The notes below the pieces were generated by a model that was not told the origin of the DNA, searched no databases, and was given only the letters and a program-made list of their open reading frames with translations. This document shows, in pieces, positions 53,526 to 62,667 of a stretch of 64,000 nt of DNA. This DNA comes from Halalkalibacter oceani (lineage in GTDB: Bacteria; Bacillota; Bacilli; Bacillales; Bacillaceae_D), in contig NZ_JAMBOL010000001.1 of assembly GCF_023715605.1 (NCBI RefSeq), positions 372,001 to 436,000 of the forward strand, read 5' to 3'. Made by a program: the position numbers and the translations under genes. Position 1 is the first letter of the stretch, and each line of letters starts with the position of its first letter.

Positions 53526-54635
53526 TCAAGCCTTTGACGCAAGCTCAGCCTGTTGCTTGGCGAAATATTCTTCGGCGATCTGGTCAATTTCTTTTTTGAG
53601 TTCTTCGACCATGATCTCTTCTGGAACTTTGCGGACAATTTCTCCTTTGCGGAACAGCAGTCCTTCACCGCGGGCGCCGGCAATGCCGATATCGGCTTCA
53701 CGCGCTTCGCCTGGTCCGTTGACGGCACAGCCGAGGACGGCCACCTTGATCGGTGCTTTGATCTTGGCGATGTAATCCTCGACTTCATTGGCGATGCTGA
53801 TCAAATCAATTTCAATCCGGCCGCATGTCGGGCAGGAAATAAGCGTCGCCGCATTGGCTGCCAGGCCGAAAGACTTCAGCAGCTCGCGCGCAACCTTTAC
53901 TTCCTCAACCGGGTCGGCGCTCAAAGAAATCCGCAACGTGTTGCCGATGCCCATATTTAAAATGGCTCCAAGTCCAGCCGCACTTTTGATCGTTCCGGCG
54001 AACAGTGTGCCTGATTCGGTAATCCCGAGGTGAAGCGGATAATCAAAGGCACGAGATGCTTTGTCATAAGCTTCGATCGCCAAATTGACATCGGACGCCT
54101 TCATCGAAACGATAATATCGTGAAAGTCCAGCTCCTCAAGTATGCTGATATGATGGAGGGCGCTTTCGACCATCCCGTCAGCGGTCGGATAGCCATATTT
54201 TTCTAATATCCGCTTTTCAAGCGAGCCGGCATTAACACCGATCCGGATCGGAATGCCTTTTTCTTTCGCCGCTTTGACGACAGCCTCCACTTTATGACGC
54301 TTGCCGATATTCCCCGGGTTGATCCGGATTTTATCAGCGCCGCCTTCGATCGCTTTTAAAGCCAGCTTATAATCAAAATGGATATCAACAACAAGCGGAA
54401 TCGAGATTTGCGCCTTAATATCCGCAATTGCTTCCGCGGCGCGCATATCGGGACATGCCACCCGCACGATTTGACATCCTGCCTCTTCTAATCGTTTTAT
54501 TTCTGCAACGGTAGCTTCAACATCATGTGTTTTCGTTGTTGTCATACTTTGCACGACAACCTCATTGTTTCCCCCAATCGTCAAATTACCTACCTTAACC
54601 GGCCGGGTTTTTGTACGATGTGTTCGTTCGGTCAT
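53526..54635 (-). CDS. ispG: 4-hydroxy-3-methylbut-2-en-1-yl diphosphate synthase IspG
   Basis: A 369-residue iron-sulfur enzyme of the MEP pathway, converting MEcPP to HMBPP. The TIM barrel starts [20 protein letters not shown], and the cluster cysteines are in LISCPTCGR and [11 protein letters not shown]. The HMBPP produced is used by IspH (37719-38663). AAAGGAGCGAGG precedes the ATG. Confidence 0.97.
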   Translation of the reverse strand: MTERTHRTKTRPVKVGNLTIGGNNEVVVQSMTTTKTHDVEATVAEIKRLEEAGCQIVRVACPDMRAAEAIADIKAQISIPLVVDIHFDYKLALKAIEGGADKIRINPGNIGKRHKVEAVVKAAKEKGIPIRIGVNAGSLEKRILEKYGYPTADGMVESALHHISILEELDFHDIIVSMKASDVNLAIEAYDKASRAFDYPLHLGITESGTLFAGTIKSAAGLGAILNMGIGNTLRISLSADPVEEVKVARELLKSFGLAANAATLISCPTCGRIEIDLISIANEVEDYIAKIKAPIKVAVLGCAVNGPGEAREADIGIAGARGEGLLFRKGEIVRKVPEEIMVEELKKEIDQIAEEYFAKQQAELASKA

Positions 54636-54743
54636 TGACCTCGCTCCTTTATATCGAAGAGACAGTCTCTTCTTCTAATCTCAGATTAGACAATCGTCTT
54701 CATTCTATCAATGACCTTTACGGTTTGGCAAGGATAAACTCAC

Positions 54744-55103
54744 TTAATGCGAATGATAAAGCGGGAATCGGTAAACCTTGCCAATTTGCATATCCTCCGG
54801 CTCAAGTCCTTGATTCAGCTCTTTGAAATCATAGACAATTTCCTGGATCGAAGCCGGGATTGGACCTTCATGAAGATGTTCAACAATCGACAAAACGGTA
54901 TGGCCCGGTTCAACGATGACCTCCTGATAAGGCGCTTGCGCTAAAGGAGGAGGCAAAGGTTGTTCGGCTTCTCGCTGGATCTGTGCCTCCTGCTCGGCTT
55001 CAGCCGCCTTCGTTAACCCATTGGGTAAAGTTCCAATCGAAAGATCATAATAAGTGCAGTATAAAATCATCAACACTATCGCGATCGTCACGAGTCGTTT
55101 CAT
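54744..55103 (-). CDS. yqfZ: LysM-domain protein YqfZ
   Basis: A 119-residue protein with an N-terminal signal or anchor helix (~2-20), a Gln/Glu/Pro-rich linker and a C-terminal LysM-like domain (VEPGHTVLSIVEHLHEGPI ... GKVYRFPLY). LysM domains bind peptidoglycan, so it probably resides in the wall or spore cortex. It follows ispG in B. subtilis also. Confidence 0.82.
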   Translation of the reverse strand: MKRLVTIAIVLMILYCTYYDLSIGTLPNGLTKAAEAEQEAQIQREAEQPLPPPLAQAPYQEVIVEPGHTVLSIVEHLHEGPIPASIQEIVYDFKELNQGLEPEDMQIGKVYRFPLYHSH

Positions 55104-55239
55104 TAGCTTGTCCTCCTTTTAGCGCCTGCCTGTAATGGAAGACGCCATCTGCCGTTTTACCGTTTCTACTATTATCCAGTATATGTGGACAAGGAATAAT
55201 TATGACAACTTTGCTTGAACGTTGAGGAGGTTTTTTCGG

Positions 55240-56463
55240 ATGAATGAGCGCCAGCCTGTCTATTTGATTGTTTTTATCGGGTTGCTCCCTTTTATTATGG
55301 TGATTGGGAATTCGATGTTTATTCCCCTTCTGCCGATGATGCAGACAGACTTAATGATTACCACGTTCCAGGGCGGGATGCTGCTGACAAGCTTTTCGAT
55401 TCCGGCTGCTTTGTTTGTCCCTTTAGGCGGTGTTCTTTCCGACCGCTATGGCCGGAAGCAGGTCGCATTGACCGCACTTCCCTTTATTATGGGAGGAGCG
55501 CTGCTTGCGTCAGTGGCGACGAGCAGTGCGCTAACTTCCTTTGCTTTACTGCTTGTCGCCAGAGTGCTGCAAGGAATCGGAGCGGGAAGCATCACGCCGC
55601 TGGCAATGGCTCTCGTCAGTGACTTGTATCAGGGGCAGCAGCGCAACCAGGCGTTTGGGTTAATTGAAGTATTTAATGGCGCGGGGAAGGTCGTCAGCCC
55701 GATTATCGGGGCGTTGCTTTTGCTCTATTCATGGTCGCTCAGCTTCGTTGTGCTGTTCGCATTTGCCCTGCTGGCATTTGTCGGGATCGCCTTCTTTTTA
55801 CCGGGTAAGAAAAATCAGGCCCGCGGCCAAGAGGCGATTTGGGTTAAATTTCGGCGTTTACGGTCTTTGTTCCAAAGGGAGTGGCGCTGGCTTCTGCCAA
55901 TTTTTACGGCTGGTGCATTCGGGATGTTCATGCTGTTTGGTTTTTTGTTTTATTTGTCCTTTCGGTTAGAAGAACAGCAATGGGCATCGCCGATCTGGGC
56001 CGGGCTTTTTCTGGCGATCCCGCTGCTTGCTTTGACGCTGTCTTCCTATACGACCGGAAAGAAGCTGCACGGCAGGGAGGACAGCTATAAAAGAGGGATG
56101 CTGTCTGGCGCGGCCTTGATGATTCTCAGCATTTTCGGTATGATTTTTTCAACAGAGCTATCCGTTGTACTCGCCGGTCTTCTCCTATTTGGAGCGGGCT
56201 TTGGGATTGTTCTTCCTTCCGCCAATGCAGCGCTCGCTTCCATTGTCTCGGAGCAGGAAAGGGGGACGGTCTTTGCTTTTTATGCGATGCTGCGCTTTTT
56301 AGGGGTGGCTTTTGGCCCGGTGTTATATGCTCAATGGGTTGCCGATGTTGAGCAAATGATGTATACTTCATTTTTTTGTGTAACATTGGTCGGTCTTCTG
56401 TTCATGAGCAGCTGGTCTTGTTTGCCAATTGGGAAAAGCTGTCGCCCATTTCCTTTAAGCTGA
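55240..56463 (+). CDS. MFS drug efflux transporter (DHA1 type)
   Basis: A 407-residue, 12-helix proton antiporter. The drug-efflux motif A is GGVLSDRYGRKQVAL between helices 2 and 3, motif B is LLVARVLQGIGAGSI, and motif C-like GAGKVVSPIIGALL lies in helix 5. These motifs mark DHA1 antiporters. The ATG at 55240 has GAGGAGG nine bases upstream. No regulator gene is next to it. Confidence 0.85.
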   Translation: MNERQPVYLIVFIGLLPFIMVIGNSMFIPLLPMMQTDLMITTFQGGMLLTSFSIPAALFVPLGGVLSDRYGRKQVALTALPFIMGGALLASVATSSALTSFALLLVARVLQGIGAGSITPLAMALVSDLYQGQQRNQAFGLIEVFNGAGKVVSPIIGALLLLYSWSLSFVVLFAFALLAFVGIAFFLPGKKNQARGQEAIWVKFRRLRSLFQREWRWLLPIFTAGAFGMFMLFGFLFYLSFRLEEQQWASPIWAGLFLAIPLLALTLSSYTTGKKLHGREDSYKRGMLSGAALMILSIFGMIFSTELSVVLAGLLLFGAGFGIVLPSANAALASIVSEQERGTVFAFYAMLRFLGVAFGPVLYAQWVADVEQMMYTSFFCVTLVGLLFMSSWSCLPIGKSCRPFPLS

Positions 56464-56524
56464 TCGGTAAATGAGACAAAAGGCCCTTTTCTTTTATTCA
56501 ATAAATGTGTTTCCTTGTGTATAG

Positions 56525-56546
56525 AACACTCGTTACATAGAGTGTT
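56525..56546 (+). promoter_or_regulatory. Inverted repeat upstream of ypuA
   Basis: AACACTC-N8-GAGTGTT lies 53 bases before the ypuA start and overlaps a TTGACA hexamer (56545-56550). It resembles a shortened CIRCE element (TTAGCACTC-N9-GAGTGCTAA) but the spacing and outer bases do not match. It may be an operator for another regulator. Confidence 0.35.
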
Positions 56547-56598
56547 GACAGAGCGCTTAGAGAAATCAAAGAAAGCTCGTCAAAAAAAGGAGTCGATT

Positions 56599-57474
56599 AT
56601 GATGAAAAATGTAAAAAGAAGCTGGGTGCTTTTACTTGTTTTTAGTTTGTTCATGCCGATGCTTGTTTTCGCTGACGCAGCTCCAGGTGACGTGATCGTG
56701 ACCCTTGGAGATTCTCTTTCCGCGGAACAGCGGCAGGCACTGCTAAATGAAATGGGAGCAACGGAGAATGATCCGATTGTATATGTGACAAATGAAGAAG
56801 AGCATCAATATTTAGGAGACTATATTAGTGCGAGTCAAATTGGGACACGCGCGCTTTCCTCCTCGAAAATTACGTTGCAGGAAAGTGGAGCGGGAATTAA
56901 TGTAGAAACGCATAATATAAAATGGGTGTCGGAAGCGATGTATGCCAATGCGCTGATTACAGCCGGCGTGGAGGATGCCGATATTTATGTGACGGCGCCG
57001 GTCGAAGTATCGGGAACGGCGGCATTAACCGGTCTGATCAAGGCGTATGAAATTGCAACAGAGATTGAAATTCCTGAAGAACAGAAGCAAATCGCCAATG
57101 AAGAAATGGTGACGACTGCCGAACTGAGTGAGTCAATTGGTATAGAGCAGGCGACGGAATTAATGAACCGGGTCAAAGAAGAAATTGCGAACAACCCTGT
57201 GGAGACAGAGGATGATCTGCGTGAATTGATTCGTCGGATTGCAGAGGAGCTTGGCATTACGTTGACTGATGAAGAACTGAATGGACTTGTCTCATTGTTT
57301 ATGCGAATGAAGGACTTAAACATTGACTGGAATCAGGTGCAGGAACAAATTACAAATGTGCGCGACAATCTTGGCGAATTTTTAAATCGGGAAGAGACGC
57401 AAGGCTTTATTCGCAGCTTCCTTGATTTTATTAACAGCCTGATTGATTCACTGCGCGGTGTTTTCAGTTCATAA
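56599..57474 (+). CDS. ypuA: DUF1002 family secreted protein YpuA
   Basis: A 291-residue exported protein. A signal peptide (VLLLVFSLFMPMLVFADA, cleaved near residue 25) precedes the DUF1002 domain, with VTLGDSLSAEQRQALLNEM, VTNEEEHQYLG and TGLIKAYEIATE as typical segments. The C-terminal third is helical. Function is unknown. AAAGGAG is six bases before the ATG; 28 codons of open frame upstream are not expected to be translated. Confidence 0.85.
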   Translation: MMKNVKRSWVLLLVFSLFMPMLVFADAAPGDVIVTLGDSLSAEQRQALLNEMGATENDPIVYVTNEEEHQYLGDYISASQIGTRALSSSKITLQESGAGINVETHNIKWVSEAMYANALITAGVEDADIYVTAPVEVSGTAALTGLIKAYEIATEIEIPEEQKQIANEEMVTTAELSESIGIEQATELMNRVKEEIANNPVETEDDLRELIRRIAEELGITLTDEELNGLVSLFMRMKDLNIDWNQVQEQITNVRDNLGEFLNREETQGFIRSFLDFINSLIDSLRGVFSS

Positions 57475-57598
57475 CCGGACCTGATTCGTGCACGCTGGCG
57501 CCGGCAAAACGGATAAAAGTGAATTTTATGCTTTTTTCCGTTTTGCTGAAACCAAGTGATGGGGGTTAGCCGTATGTATAGGAAAGGGGGACGGGGTT

Positions 57599-58246
57599 AT
57601 GGAATGGTTAGATTCAGCTAGTATCGGATTTTTAGTTGTGTTTCTCGGAACGTTATTTTTAATTGGCGAACTGCTCGTACGGGCGAAGGGCCTTTTTGCA
57701 CTATTAGGGATCGCGATTATGGCGATGTATTTCTCCTATCATTTGTCAGGGGAAGTCGGTTTTTGGGTTGTCATTCTTTATGTAGTAGGGCTTGCTTTGA
57801 TTATCATTGATGGCAAGGTGATTACGGATGGTACCGTCGCTTTACTCGGAATTATCCTGATGATTATTGGCTTGGCCGTACCTGCACCAACGTTTCTTTA
57901 CGGAGTGTTTGTCTCAATGGGCTTCCTCTTGGGAGGGTTTGGTTCCGCCCTTTTTCTGAAGGTGTTTCCATCGCGTAATTTGTGGGCGAAAATGACCTTG
58001 AAGGATCGTTTAACGGGAGATCTCGGCTATAACTCAATCAATGAGAGCTACACATCATTAGTCGGCAAGGAAGGCAAAACGTTAACGCCATTCCGCCCGA
58101 CTGGCTCGATTGAGATTGACGGGGCCCAGTACAGCGCGACAAGCGGTGGTCAATGGATTGAAGCGGGCGCACCGATTGAAGTTGTTTCCGTTGACGGAAC
58201 GCGGATTGTCGTTAAGAAGCGCGAAGAAAACAAGGAAAGCGAGTAA
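57599..58246 (+). CDS. NfeD-family membrane protein (short form)
   Basis: A 215-residue protein with four membrane helices and a C-terminal OB-fold NfeD domain (~150-205; LVGKEGKTLTPFRPTGSIEIDG). It lacks the ClpP-like protease domain of the YqeZ form at 12487. Similar short forms associate with flotillin FloT, but no floT gene follows in the window. GAAAGGGGGACGG lies before the ATG. Confidence 0.8.
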   Translation: MEWLDSASIGFLVVFLGTLFLIGELLVRAKGLFALLGIAIMAMYFSYHLSGEVGFWVVILYVVGLALIIIDGKVITDGTVALLGIILMIIGLAVPAPTFLYGVFVSMGFLLGGFGSALFLKVFPSRNLWAKMTLKDRLTGDLGYNSINESYTSLVGKEGKTLTPFRPTGSIEIDGAQYSATSGGQWIEAGAPIEVVSVDGTRIVVKKREENKESE

Positions 58247-58253
58247 TGTATGA

Positions 58254-58294
58254 GGGCTGGGCAGAAGGTTGTTTTTTTACCTTTTGCCCAGCCC
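58254..58294 (+). terminator. Hairpin after the nfeD gene (AAAAGG type, inverted)
   Basis: GGGCTGGGCAGAAGG (58254-58268) and CCTTTTGCCCAGCCC (58280-58294) form a 15-bp stem with one G-U pair. It is the reverse complement of hairpin 2 of the dispersed element. The T-run lies in the loop, so termination may be weak. Confidence 0.6.
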
Positions 58295-58405
58295 TTAAGC
58301 ATGAGCGGAATTGCTACAATCTGCGATCGCCAATAGCTCAAAGCTAGTTTTATCTCACCTTTTCATTCTTGTCGGGATTGCTCGGTCCAGTCCGAGGTAT
58401 GGAAA

Positions 58406-58434
58406 TTGACAGGCGTACATAGTTTTGTTAATAT
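58406..58434 (+). promoter_or_regulatory. Promoter of the iron-siderophore operon
   Basis: TTGACA (58406-58411), a 17-base spacer and TAATAT (58429-58434) directly precede and touch a perfect Fur box. Confidence 0.7.
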
Positions 58435-58449
58435 TGATAATCATTATCA
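58435..58449 (+). promoter_or_regulatory. Fur box 1 (perfect 7-1-7)
   Basis: TGATAATCATTATCA is an exact 7-1-7 inverted repeat matching the B. subtilis Fur operator TGATAATNATTATCA, immediately after the -10. Iron-loaded Fur would block initiation. Confidence 0.9.
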
Positions 58450-58563
58450 GTGGTTGTTTGGATAATGAGCAATTTCCACTGGAAAAAGGAGGAGGTTTTG
58501 GCCTCTTGTTTGCTAGGGGGCAAAGGGGAAGCGGTCACGCAGCTTTTTTTTTCGATTTTTAGT

Positions 58564-58582
58564 GAGAATGATGATCATTATT
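58564..58582 (+). promoter_or_regulatory. Fur box 2
   Basis: A 19-base sequence agrees with the classical Fur consensus (GATAATGATAATCATTATC) at 16 of 19 positions, including a perfect AATGAT-G-ATCATT core. It is 30 bases before the permease start. Confidence 0.65.
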
Positions 58583-58611
58583 AATGGGTTGGGAAGGAAG
58601 TAGACATCGTC

Positions 58612-59604
58612 ATGGCTGGATCGAAGCGGTTGATTACAATAGTATGGTTTGTTGCGGCCCTGACTGGATTGGCGGCAACCCTTTTTATCAGCGTCTCCTA
58701 TGGAGCTAAGGATGTCACACTGGAGACGGTGTGGGCTGCAGTCTTCCACTATGATGAACAATGGACGACCCACCAGGTCGTCCATGATATCCGCCTTCCG
58801 CGAGTACTTGGAGCGGCTGTTACGGGGATGGCCTTTGCCATTGCGGGAGCGATTATGCAAGGGATAACGCGTAATCCGATGGCGGACACCGGGATTTTGG
58901 GGGTGAACGCGGGAGCGGCCTTTGTTGTTGCGCTCAGCTTTGCATTTATCCCATCGGTCTCATACAGCACATTAATTGTACTTGCTTTTTTCGGAGCGGG
59001 GCTGACGACTATCTTTATTATGCTGCTCGGTTCCGTTCACTCGCCATTGAGGCTGACGATCGCCGGGGCCGTTGTGGCGGCGATTTTGCAGTCGTTGAGC
59101 ACAGGAATCGCCATCTATTTTCAACTGAGTCAGGATCTGGCGTTTTGGTATGCGGGGGGAGTAGGCGGAATTGGCTGGGAGCATTTGCGGCTCCTCGCGC
59201 CGATCGTCTTCATCGTCGCGGTTTGGGCGGTCATGCTAGGGCGCCCGATCACCTTTTTGTCTCTTGGTGATGATTCGGCGGTAAGCTTGGGCGTTTCCCT
59301 TAATGCCGTCAGGCTGCAAGGGATGACGGCCGCCGTTCTATTGGCAGGCTCAGCGGTCGCAGTCGCCGGCTCGATCGGGTTTGTCGGTCTGGTTGCCCCC
59401 CATATTGCCCGCTGGCTTGTCGGGATCGATTACCGGAAGCGAATTTTGATGTCGGCCCTGCTTGGGGCGACTTTACTCGTCTGGGCTGATTTTGCTTCGA
59501 GGATGGTCAATCCGCCAAGGGAATTTGCGATCGGGGCGATGGTTGCTCTCGTCGGTGTTCCTTTCTTTCTTTACATCGCACGAAAGGAAAGGAGGGAGCT
59601 GTAG
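58612..59604 (+). CDS. Iron-siderophore ABC permease (FecCD family), first
   Basis: A 330-residue inner-membrane permease of the BtuC/FecCD family, with about nine to ten helices. Diagnostic segments are RLPRVLGAAVTGMAFAIAGAIMQG, NPMADTGILGVNAGAAF and SIGFVGLVAPHIAR. It pairs with the second permease that starts 3 bases after its stop. The start codon ATG at 58612 follows GGAAGGAAG. No ATPase gene is present in the operon, so it probably uses a shared ATPase, as several Bacillus siderophore systems do. Confidence 0.9.
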   Translation: MAGSKRLITIVWFVAALTGLAATLFISVSYGAKDVTLETVWAAVFHYDEQWTTHQVVHDIRLPRVLGAAVTGMAFAIAGAIMQGITRNPMADTGILGVNAGAAFVVALSFAFIPSVSYSTLIVLAFFGAGLTTIFIMLLGSVHSPLRLTIAGAVVAAILQSLSTGIAIYFQLSQDLAFWYAGGVGGIGWEHLRLLAPIVFIVAVWAVMLGRPITFLSLGDDSAVSLGVSLNAVRLQGMTAAVLLAGSAVAVAGSIGFVGLVAPHIARWLVGIDYRKRILMSALLGATLLVWADFASRMVNPPREFAIGAMVALVGVPFFLYIARKERREL

Positions 59605-59607
59605 CAG

Positions 59608-60642
59608 ATGAAGCTGGAGGAAATCATCAGGAGCAGGAGAAAACGTCTCCTTGGCGTTTCGCTTGTTTTTGTCTTGATTGTTCTGCTTATCATTCTCATT
59701 GGCTTACATACTGGCTCGATGCCGATTTCTCCACTAGGGGTTTGGAAAACGCTGTTCGGTTATGGCACCCCGTACGAGACGATGGCCCTGTACGAATTTC
59801 GGCTGCCGCGCATACTCGTTACGATGCTTGCAGGAGCAGGTCTTGGGGTGGCAGGGATGGTTTTTCAGGGCGTTTCGCGCAACTCGCTTGCCGACCCCGG
59901 CATCCTTGGTGTGAATACTGGAGCGGCGTTTGGCTTAATCGTCTACATTAGCTTTTTTTTAGAAATGAACGGACCGATGTCACTAATGATTCCACTGTTT
60001 GCCTTTGCCGGTGGCTTGCTTGTGGCCTTTATTGTTTTCCTGCTTTCCTATGATCGCTATCGCGGTCTTCTGCCAATCCGGCTAATTCTCGTCGGCATTG
60101 CGGTGGCGGCTGGATTCAGCGCTTTAACGCTGCTGCTGTCGCTCAGGCTCGATGACACGACCTATGCGTTTGCCGCACGCTGGCTGGCCGGTAATGTCTG
60201 GGGAAGAGAGTGGGTGCATGTTTGGGCGCTTTTGCCGTGGGTAGTGCTCTGCTTTCCGCTAATCTATATGCAATCGCGAAAGCTTGATTTATTCAGTCTC
60301 GGCGACGAGATCGCCACAGGGCTCGGCAATTCACCGACAAAAAACAGATTTCTGTTGCTGCTGCTCGCGGTCGCCTTGTCCTGCGCAAGCGTTTCAGTCG
60401 CCGGAGGGATTAGCTTTATCGGTCTGGCTGCTCCCCATATTGCGCGTCGCCTTGTCGGACCAAAGCATAGCGGCTCTTTGCTTATAACGGCATTGATCGG
60501 CATGGCGGTTCTCGTGATGGCCGATACAGCCGGCCGTTCGCTTTTTCGCCCTAATGAAATTCCTGCCGGTGTCATTGTCGCTGCTTTAGGTGGTCCTTAT
60601 TTTCTTTATTTGCTGCTGCGAAAAAATAAATTTGAATCATGA
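59608..60642 (+). CDS. Iron-siderophore ABC permease (FecCD family), second
   Basis: A 344-residue permease that forms a heterodimer with the previous one. RLPRILVTMLAGAGLGVAGMVFQG, NSLADPGILGVNTGAAFG and GISFIGLAAPHIARRLVG are the family motifs. AGGAGGGAGCTG is in the ribosome binding position. The binding-protein gene follows 15 bases later. Confidence 0.9.
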   Translation: MKLEEIIRSRRKRLLGVSLVFVLIVLLIILIGLHTGSMPISPLGVWKTLFGYGTPYETMALYEFRLPRILVTMLAGAGLGVAGMVFQGVSRNSLADPGILGVNTGAAFGLIVYISFFLEMNGPMSLMIPLFAFAGGLLVAFIVFLLSYDRYRGLLPIRLILVGIAVAAGFSALTLLLSLRLDDTTYAFAARWLAGNVWGREWVHVWALLPWVVLCFPLIYMQSRKLDLFSLGDEIATGLGNSPTKNRFLLLLLAVALSCASVSVAGGISFIGLAAPHIARRLVGPKHSGSLLITALIGMAVLVMADTAGRSLFRPNEIPAGVIVAALGGPYFLYLLLRKNKFES

Positions 60643-60657
60643 AAGGATAATGAACCA

Positions 60658-61634
60658 ATGAAATTTATTATCAAACCTTTATTGCTGCTTCTTTTCATCA
60701 TGCTGCTTGTCGCTTGCGGACAAACAGGGGAAACGACAGCTGACGTCGAGACATCGTCTGCCGGCGAGGACGCAGTTGTGACGGAAAATGGCAACGAAAC
60801 GGAGGCGGACGAAGGTGAGCCGATGGTTGATCCGGATTCGGTCATCGCCTCGATGTCGATTCATATGACGAATAATCTGCTGGCGCTCGGGATTAAGCCG
60901 GCAGGTTCGGCAATTGGTGGGGCGTAGGTGATTTTCTACCGCATGTCGCGGATTTGCTTGAGGGCAGCGCAAAGCTGGGCGTTGTAACAAGTCCTGATAT
61001 GGAAGCCATCTTGGCGCTGGAGCCGGATTACATTTTTACGGATGCGCATTTCGGCGCGGAGTCGCTCGACACATTGGAAAAAATCGCCCCGGTCATCAGC
61101 ACGGATATCGATGAAGGGACATGGCGCGATCATTTGCTGGAGACGGCTTCATATGTCGGACGCGAGCAGGTCGCAGAACAGTTTATCGAAGCATACGAAG
61201 AAAAGGCAGAGCGGGTGAAGTCGTTCATCCACGATGAACTTGGTGAAGAGGCGAAAGTGATGGCGATCCGCGTCTCGGCCAAGGAAATGAGGGTAATGAG
61301 TATGAACCGTCCGATGGGGCCGATTATGTTCGATGACCTCGGGTTAACGCCGATTGATGGATTGGAAGAGATGACGGGGGACGAGCCATTTGCCGTTATT
61401 TCAAAAGAAGTGCTGCCTGATTTGGGGGCAGATGCGATCTTTTTGATCGTCAACAATGATGATGATGCGAAGAGAAGTTTTGACGAGCTGGCGAAAAATC
61501 CAGTCTGGAATAATCTCGAAGCGGTAAAGAACAATCATGTCTACACGCTCGACGGCCAAACATGGCTTGATTATTCCGCACTCGGACAGGACATGGCATT
61601 GGATGATGCGGAGAAGCTCTTTACGGAGCAATAA
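60658..61634 (+). pseudogene. Iron-siderophore binding lipoprotein, frameshifted
   Basis: The gene encodes an FhuD/FeuA-type substrate-binding lipoprotein. The first part (60658-60927) has a lipoprotein signal ending LLVACG and reaches SIHMTNNLLALGIKPAGSAIGGA before TAG at 60925. The frame starting with VGDFLPHVADLLEGSAKLGVV at 60924 continues the homology to residue C-terminal at 61634 (SPDMEAILALEPDYIF, NHVYTLDGQTWLDYSA). A −1 shift at the GGGG run (60919-60922) joins the two parts without loss. Either the sequence has a one-base deletion, or the gene is inactive, or a programmed slip occurs. If broken, the permeases would lack their binding protein unless another copy exists. Confidence 0.85.
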
Positions 61635-61645
61635 CATTATCTTGG

Positions 61646-61680
61646 GAAGCGAGCGCTAAGGAGCGACTCGCTTCTTTTGT
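61646..61680. terminator. Terminator between the binding protein and DUF1189 gene
   Basis: GAAGCGAG (61646-61653) pairs with CTCGCTTC (61667-61674), with TTTTGTTTT following on the plus strand. It reaches the end of the minus-strand gene. Confidence 0.7.
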
Positions 61681-62432
61681 TTTGGCAGCGGAATTGATTT
61701 CATTGCCAGCAATAAATAGACAAAAGTCGCTAGTACAAAAGCAGTGAATGGAACTTTCCATAAAAATGTGTCGATCCAAAATAGCACAATTGCCGGATAC
61801 GTGAAAGCATGAGCGGTCATCAGCCATAAGTGACGGTAAGTAAGAAAACGCTGCTTTTGACGAAAGGCCAGGCCGATGAAAGCGAGGGCCGTAATGCCGA
61901 GAAAGGCTGTTCCTGCTAATGCCGCATACATCAGGATGCTCACGACTCCGAGCAAAATTGGCAAAAAGCCGGCCAGGTCATCAATCCGAGCTTTGAGCTG
62001 ATCACCAGAGAGCTGCTGGCCGCCAAGAAGAAGATAAGGGACTGTTTGGAGATGACCTTCGTCGATCATAATCAGTTCCTGTTTTTGCAGGACGACCCCA
62101 TTGTGAAGTGCCGGCAATTCCTCCTTTGGATAGGTGAGATTTGGATCAATCACAAAAAGATAATCATTTGTATGTTCAGCGATATAGACTTCTTCATGTT
62201 CCATGCTTAATTCCCCGTTAACAAGCTGGAAATCGGGAAGATCGGCTTGTAACGTCTCTTGCAGATGTTCAACATTAGCGACTGCGCTTATCATTGTCGA
62301 AAGGACAAATGGAAAGCTGGCCAAAAGCATGACAAAAAGAACATGCCAAATTGTCGAAGTAATAGGGCGGAGCCGGCTATAGGCGACTACCTTCCGATCA
62401 TAACATTTTGTAAACCATTTCCAGAAACTCAT
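61656..62432 (-). CDS. DUF1189 family membrane protein
   Basis: A 258-residue membrane protein. One helix near the N-terminus (~28-48), an extracytoplasmic beta-rich domain (~50-150) and four helices at the C-terminus. The extracellular stretch ELSMEHEEVYIAEHTNDYLFVIDP and C-terminal organisation fit DUF1189. Its function is unknown. It is transcribed towards the Fur operon. Confidence 0.75.
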   Translation of the reverse strand: MSFWKWFTKCYDRKVVAYSRLRPITSTIWHVLFVMLLASFPFVLSTMISAVANVEHLQETLQADLPDFQLVNGELSMEHEEVYIAEHTNDYLFVIDPNLTYPKEELPALHNGVVLQKQELIMIDEGHLQTVPYLLLGGQQLSGDQLKARIDDLAGFLPILLGVVSILMYAALAGTAFLGITALAFIGLAFRQKQRFLTYRHLWLMTAHAFTYPAIVLFWIDTFLWKVPFTAFVLATFVYLLLAMKSIPLPKQKKRVAP

Positions 62433-62667
62433 GACTGCCTCCTTTTTCCCTTCCCTATTTTAACGAATGTCGCTAGAAAATACTATGAGTATGATCCATG
62501 TATTTCAGGGAAGAATCACTAAAAGAAAGAGCGTATATGAAAAAATACGAAATACATATTTACAAACCGTTCATAAATGAATAATAATAGACAGGGTGTC
62601 GATGTTGAGCTTTGTCGAATTTGACAAAAGTTTACGATGACTTATGAAAATGAAGGGATGAGGATTT
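62433..62667. other. Divergent spacer before the Na/Pi-PhoU gene
   Basis: The 235-base AT-rich spacer contains TTTGTC-GAATTT-GACAAA, a perfect 6-bp inverted repeat near 62612-62629 whose right arm also reads TTGACA and may be a -35 element with TATGAA 16 bases downstream. No gene is visible. Confidence 0.4.

Noticed and set aside
56525-56546. CIRCE (HrcA) operator
   Set aside because: The spacer is 8 instead of 9 bases and the outer TTAG/CTAA bases are missing; no heat-shock gene follows.
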